Source: an uncultured Peptococcaceae bacterium (lineage in GTDB: Bacteria > Bacillota > Peptococcia > Peptococcales > Peptococcaceae). Taken from it: DNA of 10,777 nucleotides. The notes beneath the pieces were generated by a model. It had not been told where the DNA came from. It did not search any database and saw only the letters and a list, made by a program, of their open reading frames with translations. The stretch covers positions 1 to 10,777 of the forward strand of contig USPE01000047.1 in NCBI GenBank assembly GCA_900556545.1. The letters are read 5' to 3'. Shown here one piece after another: positions 1 to 7,134 of the stretch. The stretch's first letter is position 1; every line of letters starts with the position of its first letter. The position numbers were made by a program, and so were the translations under genes.

Positions 1-513
1 AAAAAAGGCCTGACCCTGCCACCGTTTATCGTCGGAGGAGGTCAGGAAATGAACATGCGATCCGGTACTGAAAATATGCCTGGGATAGCCGGGTTCGGCA
101 GAGCTGTCCAGATTTTCAGCGAAAATACCAGAGAACGGGCAGCGGCCATGTCCGCCGCCAGAAAGCGGCTCCTCCAGGACCTCATGTCCGGAGCAAAAGA
201 TATTTCCATAAACAGTCCGGATGGAGATGATGCCTGCCCTTCGGTGCTGAACATATCTTTTTTGGGAGTAAGGGGGGAAGTACTTCTCCATACTCTTGAA
301 CAGGACGGGATATTCGTTTCAACCGGGTCAGCATGTTCATCCAATAAAAAAGGACGCAGCCATGTGCTCAAAGCCATGGGCCTTTCCGACAAGGAAATCG
401 AAGGTGCAGTCCGTTTCAGCTTCAGCGAGTTCAATACCGTGGAAGAAATGGACTATGTTGCGGAAAAGACAATACAGGCAGCAGAAAGATTCAGAAGATT
501 AGGCAGGAGATAA
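1..513 (+). CDS. Cysteine desulfurase (NifS/IscS family), C-terminal part only
   Basis: This is the C-terminal 170 residues of a PLP-dependent cysteine desulfurase, which removes sulfur from cysteine as an enzyme-bound persulfide for Fe-S clusters, tRNA thiolation or thiamine. The frame is open from base 1, so the start, and with it the PLP-binding lysine, lies outside the window. Visible family signatures are GGGQE followed by RSGTEN (bases 34-78) and the active-site loop STGSACSS, whose catalytic Cys codon is at 333-335. The natural-looking C-terminus (RRLGRR) is intact. An ATG at 49 lies inside the conserved core and is not the real start. Arginine codons are mostly AGA/AGG (9 of 14) and GC is about 52%, unlike the downstream genes. 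A strong AGGAG (505-509) overlaps the 3' end and would serve whatever gene originally followed; in many Clostridia that is thiI (inference). The family call is secure, but the paralog (NifS, IscS or the ThiI partner) cannot be decided. Confidence 0.93.
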   Translation, partial: KKGLTLPPFIVGGGQEMNMRSGTENMPGIAGFGRAVQIFSENTRERAAAMSAARKRLLQDLMSGAKDISINSPDGDDACPSVLNISFLGVRGEVLLHTLEQDGIFVSTGSACSSNKKGRSHVLKAMGLSDKEIEGAVRFSFSEFNTVEEMDYVAEKTIQAAERFRRLGRR

Positions 514-514
514 G

Positions 515-1681
515 ATGAACGAACAAAATATTCCGGTGGATTTGGTCACCATCACCGCCCAGCTGGACAAAGACGGCAATCTGGAAAAAGCCGGCGGCAT
601 CACCTATGTGGCCCAAATTGCCAATTCGTTGGGCAGTGCATCCAACATTGTCCATTACGCCAGCATTGTAAAAGAAAAAGCGGTACTGCGGGATTTAATC
701 AGCATTGCCAGCAATATTTCCAACCGCAGCTATGATGACACGGAAGAGACAGAAAAAATTCTGGACGATGCAGAACGCATGGTGCTGGAAATTTCTCAAA
801 AGCGAGCGCGTTCCGGGCTGACACCAATCTCAGAAGTCATTGATGATACTTTAAGTCAGCTGGAAATTTTATCACAAAAAAAAGAAGGTCTAACCGGACT
901 AACCTCTGGCTTTATTGATTTAGACCGTATCACATCAGGCTGGCAAAAGTCGGATTTTATTATCTTGGCCGCCCGCCCTGCTATGGGGAAAACCGCTTTT
1001 GCATTGAACATGGCGCAGAACGCAGCCATCGCCACCCACGAACCAGTGGCAATTTTCAGTTTAGAAATGTCCAAAGAACAACTGGTAAATCGTATGGTTT
1101 CATCCATGGCAGAGATTGATCAGCAGACACTGCGTAATGGACGCATCTATGGTGACGACTGGGTACAGCTGGTAAATGCTATTGCGCCATTGGCAGAAGC
1201 GCCGGTTTATATTGATGACACGCCGGCAATCTCAGTACGCGAAGTGCGCGCTAAGGCACGCCGCTTAAAAACAGAACGCGGCTTATCGTTGGTTATTATC
1301 GACTATCTGCAGCTGATGGGCAGCACTGGCCGCATTGAAAGCCGTCAACAGGAAGTATCGCAAATCTCCCGCAGCTTAAAAGCGTTGGCCAGAGAGTTGG
1401 ACATTCCTATTATCGCATTGTCCCAGTTAAGCCGTTCAGTAGAACAAGGACAAGAGAAAAAACCCAGTCTGAGTCATCTGCGTGAATCAGGCTCTTTGGA
1501 GCAGGACGCCGATATTGTTATGTTTATTTATCGCGATGAATATTATAACGAAGACTCGGAAAAAAAGGGACAGGCAGAAATCATCATCGCCAAGCATAGA
1601 AACGGTGCTACTGGCTCTGTGGATCTCAGCTTCCGTAAAGAGTTTACCAAGTTCGGCAATCTCAGCCGCATGCCGGGATAA
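515..1681 (+). pseudogene. dnaB: Replicative DNA helicase DnaB, N-terminally truncated
   Basis: DnaB is the hexameric 5'-3' replicative helicase. The 388-residue ORF has the full RecA-like motor: Walker A ARPAMGKT (153-160), catalytic Glu in SLEM (184), Walker B IIDYLQL (261-267, Asp263), SQLSR (303-307), RESGSLEQDAD (323-333) and AKHRNG (359-364). The C-terminus ends normally. The beginning is wrong: residue 2 aligns near residue 59 of the usual ~445-residue protein, so the opening motif (LPPQNIEAEQ-like) and most of the N-terminal helical domain, which is needed for hexamer collar and primase contacts, are missing. The ATG at 515 has a good AGGAG five bases upstream, but that site belongs to the end of the desulfurase gene, so translation could occur by accident of the junction. 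Arginine codons are almost all CGN (23 of 25), opposite to the upstream gene. I interpret it as a dnaB fragment created by a chimeric contig or a rearrangement; a functional short helicase is unlikely. Confidence 0.85.
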
Positions 1682-1707
1682 TAAGCTGCAAAGTAAGTGT
1701 ATAATAA

Positions 1708-1784
1708 AAAAGTACTTCACACAGTTGTAATGTTTGGGTGCGACCTTTTACAAGGAACGCACCTATTTTGTGTAAAGTACTTTT
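1708..1784. terminator. Three-tier hairpin, bidirectional terminator between convergent genes
   Basis: The outer stem pairs 1708-1723 with 1769-1784 (16 bp; the one non-Watson-Crick position is C-A on the + strand but G-U on the - strand). A second stem pairs ggtgcg (1737-1742) with cgcacc (1758-1763), and a third pairs cctt (1744-1747) with aagg (1752-1755) around a four-base loop. On the - strand the structure runs into six T, so it best fits terminator function for the ThDP enzyme operon. On the + strand it gives only four T, and would also serve dnaB. The unequal internal loops between tiers are more elaborate than a usual intrinsic terminator. Confidence 0.7.
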
Positions 1785-1857
1785 GATATGGTTATACAAT
1801 AAAGTATTAGTAAGAAATAGTATTTTATTTTTAGTTATGGATAGGAAAGCTATATTT

Positions 1858-3501
1858 TTAGCACCCTGCGCCTTTTGGCCCGATTTTGGCGTCAACAATC
1901 ACATTTACGCAGCCTGGTTTGCCTGATGCAACCGCTCTCTGAATTGCAGGACGCAGTTCGTCAATATGGGTAACCAGTTCACCATAACCGCCAAAACCTT
2001 CCACAATTTTTTCATAATGAGTATTCTGCTCCAAATCCAGACCTACAAATTTTGTTTCATTAGGCGCTTTTCTTTGTTCAGATCGTTTTATCATGCCCCA
2101 TAATCCATCATTAAAAATAATAGCTGTAATATTGATGCCGTACCGCATACAAGTGTCGAATTCAGGAATGCCGTAACCAAAGGCGCCATCGCCAGTAATC
2201 AATAATACTTTTTTCTCTGGATGAGCCAGTTTGGAAGCCATAGCATACCCCATACCTACACCGAGAGGGCCAAAGGCGTTTCCAGCAATACCCATTAATT
2301 GCCCTGGACCATACGCTGGTAAAAATGTATAAGACCAGGTGGCAGAATCTCCGCCGTCAATAACCACAATGGTATCTTTGTCAATTTCCTGCAGCAATTC
2401 TTGATAAAATGCTATCGGATTAATAGGGCAAGCCTTTGGGTCTGGACATAATTGTTCAAACATCTGCATAACCTTAGCATGAACCATAGCGGGCAATGCT
2501 GCCCATTGGGGATACTGCTTCTCCGGCGCAGCTTCTTTCAACTGCTTTAATACTGCCTTGGCATCACCAACTATGGCCAGATCAGCATCCCACTGATTGG
2601 TTACTTCAACAGGATCTATATCAATACGAATTATTTTTTGATGCTTCTGAATCATCTCCTGACTTAATGTATAGCCTGCTCTGGTGCCAATGATAATAAT
2701 TAAATCGCTTTCCTGCAAAACAGGCCCTTTTGCTGCATAGCTGACATATAATGGACTGGTTTCATCAAAACAGCCTCTGCCAGCATTTCTTGTAAACACG
2801 GGAATACCTGTTTTGTTGGCAAACATGGTTAACTCATCCTGCGCCTGCGCCCACCATATGCCGCTGCCTGCAACAATCAATGGTTTTTGTGCAGCCTGTA
2901 TCATTTCTACCGCTTTTTTGATATCTGTTTCCTCAGCCTTGGTACGACCTTTATAACGATAAGTTTCTGTAAAAGAAACTTGGTCAAAGTCTACCATAGA
3001 ATCTGTAATATCGCGAGGAATTTCAATATATGCTGGTCCTGGTGTCCCATTAACAGCATAAGAAATTGCACGGGAAATATATTCTGGAACACGCAACGGC
3101 TCATACACAGTGCGGGCATATTTACTCATCAACTGGATAATAGAGGTTTGGTCAAAATCCTGCAATTCATTGCGGTCATACTCTGTCACACGGGCTTTGC
3201 CTCCCAGATAAAATACCGGATATCGTCCCATATATGCATTGGCAATGCCCGTTAATAAATTGGTAACACCTGGCCCCGCAGTACCAGTACACACCCCCAG
3301 TTCACCAGTAGCCAACGCCCACCCTTCTGCTGCATAAGCCGCTGACATTTCATCACGAGTTCCTATAAATTGAATCCCCAGCTTTTCAGCTTCTTCCATA
3401 GTAGGATAAATATGACCCCCTGGAAGCCCAAAAATATATTTTACACCTTCCTGTTTTAATACGTGCGCCACCAACGCACCTGTTTTTATTTCTTTTGTCA
3501 T
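1858..3501 (-). CDS. Thiamine-diphosphate-dependent enzyme, acetolactate synthase superfamily
   Basis: This 547-residue cytosolic enzyme has the complete three-domain POX/ALS fold: an N-terminal pyrimidine-binding domain (about 1-170), a central nucleotide/FAD-type domain (about 190-325) and a C-terminal pyrophosphate domain (about 370-540). The ThDP-activating glutamate is Glu51 in RDEMSAAYAAEGWA. The Mg-ThDP motif starts GDGAFGYG at 437 and ends at Asn464 (FNDG). The length is typical for the family. Start choice: ATG with GGGGG about 8 bases upstream. It is third in an operon, 39 bases after the anion permease stop, with no ilvN regulatory subunit or other branched-chain genes nearby, so biosynthetic acetolactate synthase is not favoured. 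Possible activities within the superfamily include 2-oxo acid decarboxylation, carboligation, 2-hydroxyacyl-CoA lyase and dione hydrolysis. The neighbours suggest catabolism of an imported carboxylate (inference). The protein ends in an unusual Gly-Ala-Gly-Cys tail. Superfamily is certain; reaction unknown. Confidence 0.9.
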   Translation of the reverse strand: MTKEIKTGALVAHVLKQEGVKYIFGLPGGHIYPTMEEAEKLGIQFIGTRDEMSAAYAAEGWALATGELGVCTGTAGPGVTNLLTGIANAYMGRYPVFYLGGKARVTEYDRNELQDFDQTSIIQLMSKYARTVYEPLRVPEYISRAISYAVNGTPGPAYIEIPRDITDSMVDFDQVSFTETYRYKGRTKAEETDIKKAVEMIQAAQKPLIVAGSGIWWAQAQDELTMFANKTGIPVFTRNAGRGCFDETSPLYVSYAAKGPVLQESDLIIIIGTRAGYTLSQEMIQKHQKIIRIDIDPVEVTNQWDADLAIVGDAKAVLKQLKEAAPEKQYPQWAALPAMVHAKVMQMFEQLCPDPKACPINPIAFYQELLQEIDKDTIVVIDGGDSATWSYTFLPAYGPGQLMGIAGNAFGPLGVGMGYAMASKLAHPEKKVLLITGDGAFGYGIPEFDTCMRYGINITAIIFNDGLWGMIKRSEQRKAPNETKFVGLDLEQNTHYEKIVEGFGGYGELVTHIDELRPAIQRAVASGKPGCVNVIVDAKIGPKGAGC

Positions 3502-3540
3502 GGTCTAAACCCCCTTCAATAAAAAGACAACAACCATCCC

Positions 3541-4977
3541 TTAAAATACCACATTGGCCAGCAAAACACTGATTGGAATCATAATAATCAGACCAATAAT
3601 AGAAAATGCCACTCCAGATTTGTAGGCTTCTTTTCGATCCACCCAGTCATGAGCGAATACCATAGCTGCTGCCGTAGATGCTGCCGGTGTTGCAAACGAA
3701 AAACTGATTGCAATAACCAATGCAGCTACTGTTGCCATAATATTGATTCCCATAGCTCCGCCAATGGCATAAATAATTGGTACTAAAGAGGAACCAACCA
3801 CCATGTTATTGGCAAAGTTCGTAAGGATTCCTGCGATAATCATCACCATAAAGATAAAGATCATTGGCGAATGTCCCGATAAAATTGGTTGCAATGCTGT
3901 TATCAATGCAGCTTTTACGCCGGTTGCCTCGTGTGTAAATAATGTTGCAAAAGGAATGACAAATACAAAAATAATATAAATATCCCAGTTTACACCTTTG
4001 CCTGCTATGACAGAAAAGTTACCAATAAACGGCTTGCCATCTACATGAACCCAAAACATTGAGATCAGCAATAAAAATGTAATGCCAAGATTGCCGATTC
4101 CGCTAAGAAATACTTTCAGCGCATTTCCTTCCGGCAAAGCGCCCGGAATTAACATAAAGGCCATAAAAACAAATAAGTATATTGCCGCAACTTTTTGTTT
4201 TTTATTCAGTTTCAATTTTTCAGGATCATATTCCATTTGTAGATGATTTAATTTAGTCATATCGGGACGAACAATGAATTTACCAATTAAAATATATAAG
4301 ATCAAACTCAAAATCGTTGCCGGAACGGCTAAGCATAAATATTGAAAAAAGTTCATGCTAATGCCAGTTACCGCACTGGCTACACCTAGTACCACCAAAG
4401 GAACCATATGATATGGCAGCATGATGCCGCCAAAAGAAGCTGCTATGCCAACCCCCATCATCATGTAAGTTACCCAAGGATCACCTTTTTTCAAGCCAAA
4501 ACGTTCTGCAGTAGCAAGTACAATTCCCCAAAATACCAAAATAGCCGGCAACATATTAATTTGAGCGGCAATAAAACAACCAATCAATAATGCCGCGGTA
4601 TAATTCCACGGATTGCCTGCTACAAATTTGCGACTTAAAATCCAGTTAGAAATAAAATCTACCAAACCAGCCTCTGTAATCACTGCGGTAAAAATACATA
4701 CAAACACAATAAACACCACGGTGTCATTCCCAAAACTCACTTTAATATAATCTGCTACCGGCAGCATACCAGTGCTGGCTATCCCTACCCATGCCAACAA
4801 GGATGGCCAGAGAATCCCGCAGGTAGTCCAACCATATAATACACCGATAAAAATACCGATAAATTTCATTCCCAGCGATGTGATACCACTAATCGGCGGA
4901 AAAATCCGTCCAAATACGAACATAAAAAATAACATAACTGCCGCATGTACCCATATTATTTTACTTTTATCTTTCAT
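3541..4977 (-). CDS. SLC13/DASS-like anion permease
   Basis: A 478-residue, very hydrophobic integral membrane protein with roughly 11-13 membrane segments, resembling the divalent anion:Na+ symporter (DASS/SLC13) group that imports di- and tricarboxylates or sulfate. The second-half re-entrant region is visible as TNFANNMVVGSS (386-397), followed by ATPAAST (429-435). The corresponding first-half region (about 134-152, AAQINMLPAILVF) lacks the classical Ser-Asn-Thr tripeptide, so this is a divergent branch. The polar insert 238-263 is the likely cytoplasmic loop. Start choice: the ATG at 4977 is preceded by AAGGAGG with a seven-base gap; a start six codons further upstream would fall inside that ribosome binding site. 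It sits between the dehydrogenase (84 bases upstream) and the ThDP enzyme (39 bases downstream), all on one strand, and probably supplies their substrate. Substrate and coupling ion are not readable from sequence. Confidence 0.82.
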   Translation of the reverse strand: MKDKSKIIWVHAAVMLFFMFVFGRIFPPISGITSLGMKFIGIFIGVLYGWTTCGILWPSLLAWVGIASTGMLPVADYIKVSFGNDTVVFIVFVCIFTAVITEAGLVDFISNWILSRKFVAGNPWNYTAALLIGCFIAAQINMLPAILVFWGIVLATAERFGLKKGDPWVTYMMMGVGIAASFGGIMLPYHMVPLVVLGVASAVTGISMNFFQYLCLAVPATILSLILYILIGKFIVRPDMTKLNHLQMEYDPEKLKLNKKQKVAAIYLFVFMAFMLIPGALPEGNALKVFLSGIGNLGITFLLLISMFWVHVDGKPFIGNFSVIAGKGVNWDIYIIFVFVIPFATLFTHEATGVKAALITALQPILSGHSPMIFIFMVMIIAGILTNFANNMVVGSSLVPIIYAIGGAMGINIMATVAALVIAISFSFATPAASTAAAMVFAHDWVDRKEAYKSGVAFSIIGLIIMIPISVLLANVVF

Positions 4978-5061
4978 GGTTATCCCTCCTTGCATCTTAG
5001 CGGCAATGCCGGTTCTACATGTACAAGGCCCAGAACCAGCACGCCTTCTTGATTGTCCGTT

Positions 5062-6000
5062 TTATTCGCTTCTATTGTGATACTGATTCCATAGTTTAAG
5101 CTGATCTAATAACTTATTGACACGCAATTCATTGGTCTTTTGCACTTCTTCCGGTGTATAAGTTTCAAATCCTTCACCTGTTTTTAAACCCAGCTTACCT
5201 TCTTTCACTTTATCAGTGATAATCGCTGGCACTTCTGTATCATTACATAAATCAGGATAAAGCAGATTGTACACATGAGCCACTGTATCCAAACCAATGA
5301 AGTCCATCGTTTCAAAGGAACCCTGCCATACTGATTTAAAACCAACAGAAGCAGGTAAGGCAATATTCATGTCTTCTGCCGAAATAATACCTTGGTTGAC
5401 CAGATATAGTGCCTCTCGTGCGGATGCAGTCTGAATGCGATTAATCACAAAACCTTTTATAAATTTATTAATGACAACCACAGTCTTACCGCAATCTTCC
5501 AATATTTTTTTCAACCACATAATTTTTTGTGGATCAGCCGCATCATTTTTTACTACCTCAACAAGAGGTAAAATTGGTGGTGGATTATAGAAATGCGCCA
5601 CACAAAAATTACCTGTACGAAAGTCTGGAAATATCTCCGGCAACGGCAACGACGATGTGTTGCTGGCAATCACGGCGTCCGGTTTACAATATTGATCTAG
5701 CTGTTCATAAATCTGTTTTTTCAAATCAAGCTTCTCCGGAACTGCCTCAATGATTAAGTCGGCATCTGCAACAGCTTCTTTTAAATCTGTACTGGTTGTC
5801 AAGTTACGCAAATAGTAATCCGGCTTTTCTGGTAAAATATCTTTATGATACATTTGCAATAAAACTTGCTCCACATTCTGTGTTCCTTTTTCCAATGCCT
5901 TTTGTGAAATATCCATTAATACAACCTCATAGCCACCCATCAAAAATACTTGGGCAATACCAGGGCCCATAACCCCTGCACCAATTACAGCTGTCTTCAT
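5062..6000 (-). CDS. 3-hydroxyacyl-CoA dehydrogenase family NAD-dependent oxidoreductase
   Basis: A 312-residue soluble dehydrogenase of the 3-hydroxybutyryl-CoA dehydrogenase family, which also includes L-gulonate dehydrogenase (lambda-crystallin) and carnitine dehydrogenase. The Rossmann motif GAGVMG is at 7-12, and Asp30 at the end of the second strand predicts NAD rather than NADP. Catalytic elements are SNTSS (113-117), His136 in AHFYNPP, Glu148 in PLVEVV and Asn187 in GFVINR, so the active site looks complete. The C-terminal helical domain with GLKTGEGF (271-278) matches the family. Start choice: the ATG at 6000 has AGGGG about 9 bases upstream; an ATG 11 codons earlier has no such site. 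First gene of the operon with the permease and ThDP enzyme. No CoA ligase, CoA transferase, thiolase or enoyl-CoA hydratase is nearby, so a free hydroxy acid is as possible as a CoA thioester (inference). Confidence 0.88.
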   Translation of the reverse strand: MKTAVIGAGVMGPGIAQVFLMGGYEVVLMDISQKALEKGTQNVEQVLLQMYHKDILPEKPDYYLRNLTTSTDLKEAVADADLIIEAVPEKLDLKKQIYEQLDQYCKPDAVIASNTSSLPLPEIFPDFRTGNFCVAHFYNPPPILPLVEVVKNDAADPQKIMWLKKILEDCGKTVVVINKFIKGFVINRIQTASAREALYLVNQGIISAEDMNIALPASVGFKSVWQGSFETMDFIGLDTVAHVYNLLYPDLCNDTEVPAIITDKVKEGKLGLKTGEGFETYTPEEVQKTNELRVNKLLDQLKLWNQYHNRSE

Positions 6001-6059
6001 ATTGGACACCCCTTTCTGATAGTTTGATTTCATATAAAGACTTTATATTTCTTATCATT

Positions 6060-6089
6060 ATTATAATCTCTATTTATCAGTAGTGTAAA
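6060..6089 (-). promoter_or_regulatory. Candidate sigma-A promoter of the dehydrogenase-permease-ThDP operon
   Basis: On the - strand a TTTACA (-35, at 6084-6089) and a perfect TATAAT (-10, at 6060-6065) are separated by 18 bases. Transcription would begin near 6053 and give a leader of about 50 bases before the dehydrogenase ATG at 6000. It lies after the lysR hairpin, so the three-gene operon can be expressed separately from its regulator. Confidence 0.6.
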
Positions 6090-6099
6090 ATACCGAAAG

Positions 6100-6116
6100 C
6101 TATATACAGTTTATAG
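6100..6116. promoter_or_regulatory. Candidate LysR-type regulator binding dyad
   Basis: The 17-base stretch ctatatacagtttatag has 5-bp inverted ends (ctata/tatag) and contains a T-N11-A arrangement. It sits about 55 bases upstream of the predicted start of the dehydrogenase operon, just above its -35, which is where LysR-family activators commonly bind. The surrounding DNA is AT-rich, so a dyad of this quality could occur by chance; the location is the main support. Confidence 0.35.
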
Positions 6117-6130
6117 TTACTCCCTATAAC

Positions 6131-6198
6131 AAAGACCATGCAGTGAGGTTGTTTGATAACTGATAACAGTTATCAAACAACCTCACTGCATGGTCTTT
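6131..6198. terminator. Perfect 31-bp inverted repeat hairpin after lysR
   Basis: Arms 6131-6161 and 6168-6198 are exact reverse complements around the six-base loop gataac. It begins 9 bases beyond the lysR stop codon and ends about 130 bases before the dehydrogenase start. The stem closes with AAAGACC/GGTCTTT, which resembles terminators in Bacillota, but neither strand has a long T run, and 31 uninterrupted pairs is much longer than a normal intrinsic terminator. It probably ends lysR transcription; a small mobile or repeat-type element cannot be excluded. Confidence 0.65.
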
Positions 6199-6207
6199 AG
6201 TAAATTA

Positions 6208-7134
6208 TTATATCATTGGAACATTAGAATATTTTTCTTCTAGTAGCTCCACAAATTCTTCTAGTTCAGCAGAATAATGTTCATTTTTGGGAAAAATCCA
6301 ACCAATCTTTTGTGTCCATACAAAATCCTGAATTTGAACTGCATGCAACTCGTTGCTTAGTTTATATGCACTTTTCCAAAAAGAACACTTAGGCATTGCG
6401 CATACTGCCTGAGAATTGGCTAGATATTTGACAATCCCATCGCTATCATCAATCTGGATGAACTCCATGTCTTTGTTGTATTGTAGCATCATATTTTTAT
6501 TAAACGTATTTAAAATTTTTCGCCTTGTTACAAAAGGATATTGCAGTAAATCCTGCATTGTTGCCATCTTTTGCTCAAATAGAGGATTCTGCCTCCCAAC
6601 AACAAAATACATCTGGTCATCAAATAATTTATAAAACTGTAAACTATATTTTTCAAAAACCTGCTGGAAATTCAATTCCTCAAGATTAGAAATCATAATA
6701 ATACCCAAATCAATTTCTCTGTTAGCTAACATTTCCACAATATCATAACTGTTTTCTTCTTGCAAACGGGTAATCATTTCTGGATAACGCGCCTTCAATT
6801 CTAAAAATGCGTCCATCACAATTGTTTGAAAAATATAAGGCACTGTAGCAATAGAAAGATAGCCTTTTCGTATATGATTTTGAAAATCACCCATCTGCTC
6901 AATATTTTTAACAGCCCGCATGGCGTCCTGGCTATACTTTAAGACCAAAGAGCCTCGCTGGGTAAATGCAACTCCTTTGTTGCTTCGCTCAATAATATCA
7001 AAACCCAATTCTTCTTCCAACTCTTTAATGGCTGTGCTTAAAGAAGGCTGACTGATGAATAATTTCTGTGCTGTCTTTGAAATGGTCCCATATTTATTAA
7101 GCTCCACTAAAAATTTCAGTTGATTTAATCGCAT
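6208..7134 (-). CDS. LysR family transcriptional regulator
   Basis: A 308-residue LysR-type regulator. The N-terminal winged helix-turn-helix (1-60) is typical: RLNQLKFLVEL, then the recognition region TISKTAQKLFISQPSLSTAIKELEEELG (17-44), IIERS and TQRG. The linker helix follows to about 88, and the periplasmic-binding-protein-like effector domain covers about 92-300. Length is normal for the family. Start choice: the ATG at 7134 has AAGGAGG five bases upstream; the frame extends 14 codons further but without a ribosome binding site. It is upstream of, and in the same orientation as, the dehydrogenase-permease-ThDP genes, rather than divergent as is common for LysR regulators, and is separated from them by a strong hairpin. 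The likely role is activation of that operon in response to the imported acid or a pathway intermediate (inference). The effector is unknown. Confidence 0.92.
   Translation of the reverse strand: MRLNQLKFLVELNKYGTISKTAQKLFISQPSLSTAIKELEEELGFDIIERSNKGVAFTQRGSLVLKYSQDAMRAVKNIEQMGDFQNHIRKGYLSIATVPYIFQTIVMDAFLELKARYPEMITRLQEENSYDIVEMLANREIDLGIIMISNLEELNFQQVFEKYSLQFYKLFDDQMYFVVGRQNPLFEQKMATMQDLLQYPFVTRRKILNTFNKNMMLQYNKDMEFIQIDDSDGIVKYLANSQAVCAMPKCSFWKSAYKLSNELHAVQIQDFVWTQKIGWIFPKNEHYSAELEEFVELLEEKYSNVPMI

Noticed and set aside
49..513. ATG at 49 as the start of a short cysteine desulfurase gene
   Set aside because: The frame is open to base 1 and the residues before the ATG (GGGQE) are part of the conserved core, so the gene simply starts outside the window.
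2887..3255. + strand open frame of 122 codons
   Set aside because: Antisense to the well-conserved ThDP enzyme, with no ribosome binding site and no recognisable domain.
1858..3501. Naming the ThDP enzyme ilvB
   Set aside because: There is no ilvN, ilvC or leucine-pathway gene nearby, and the permease-dehydrogenase context points to catabolism; only the superfamily is supported.
6131..6198. Reading the 31-bp inverted repeat as an insertion sequence remnant or MITE
   Set aside because: No target-site duplication is visible at the edges and no other copy is in the window; kept as a hairpin terminator with the repeat idea left for a genome search.
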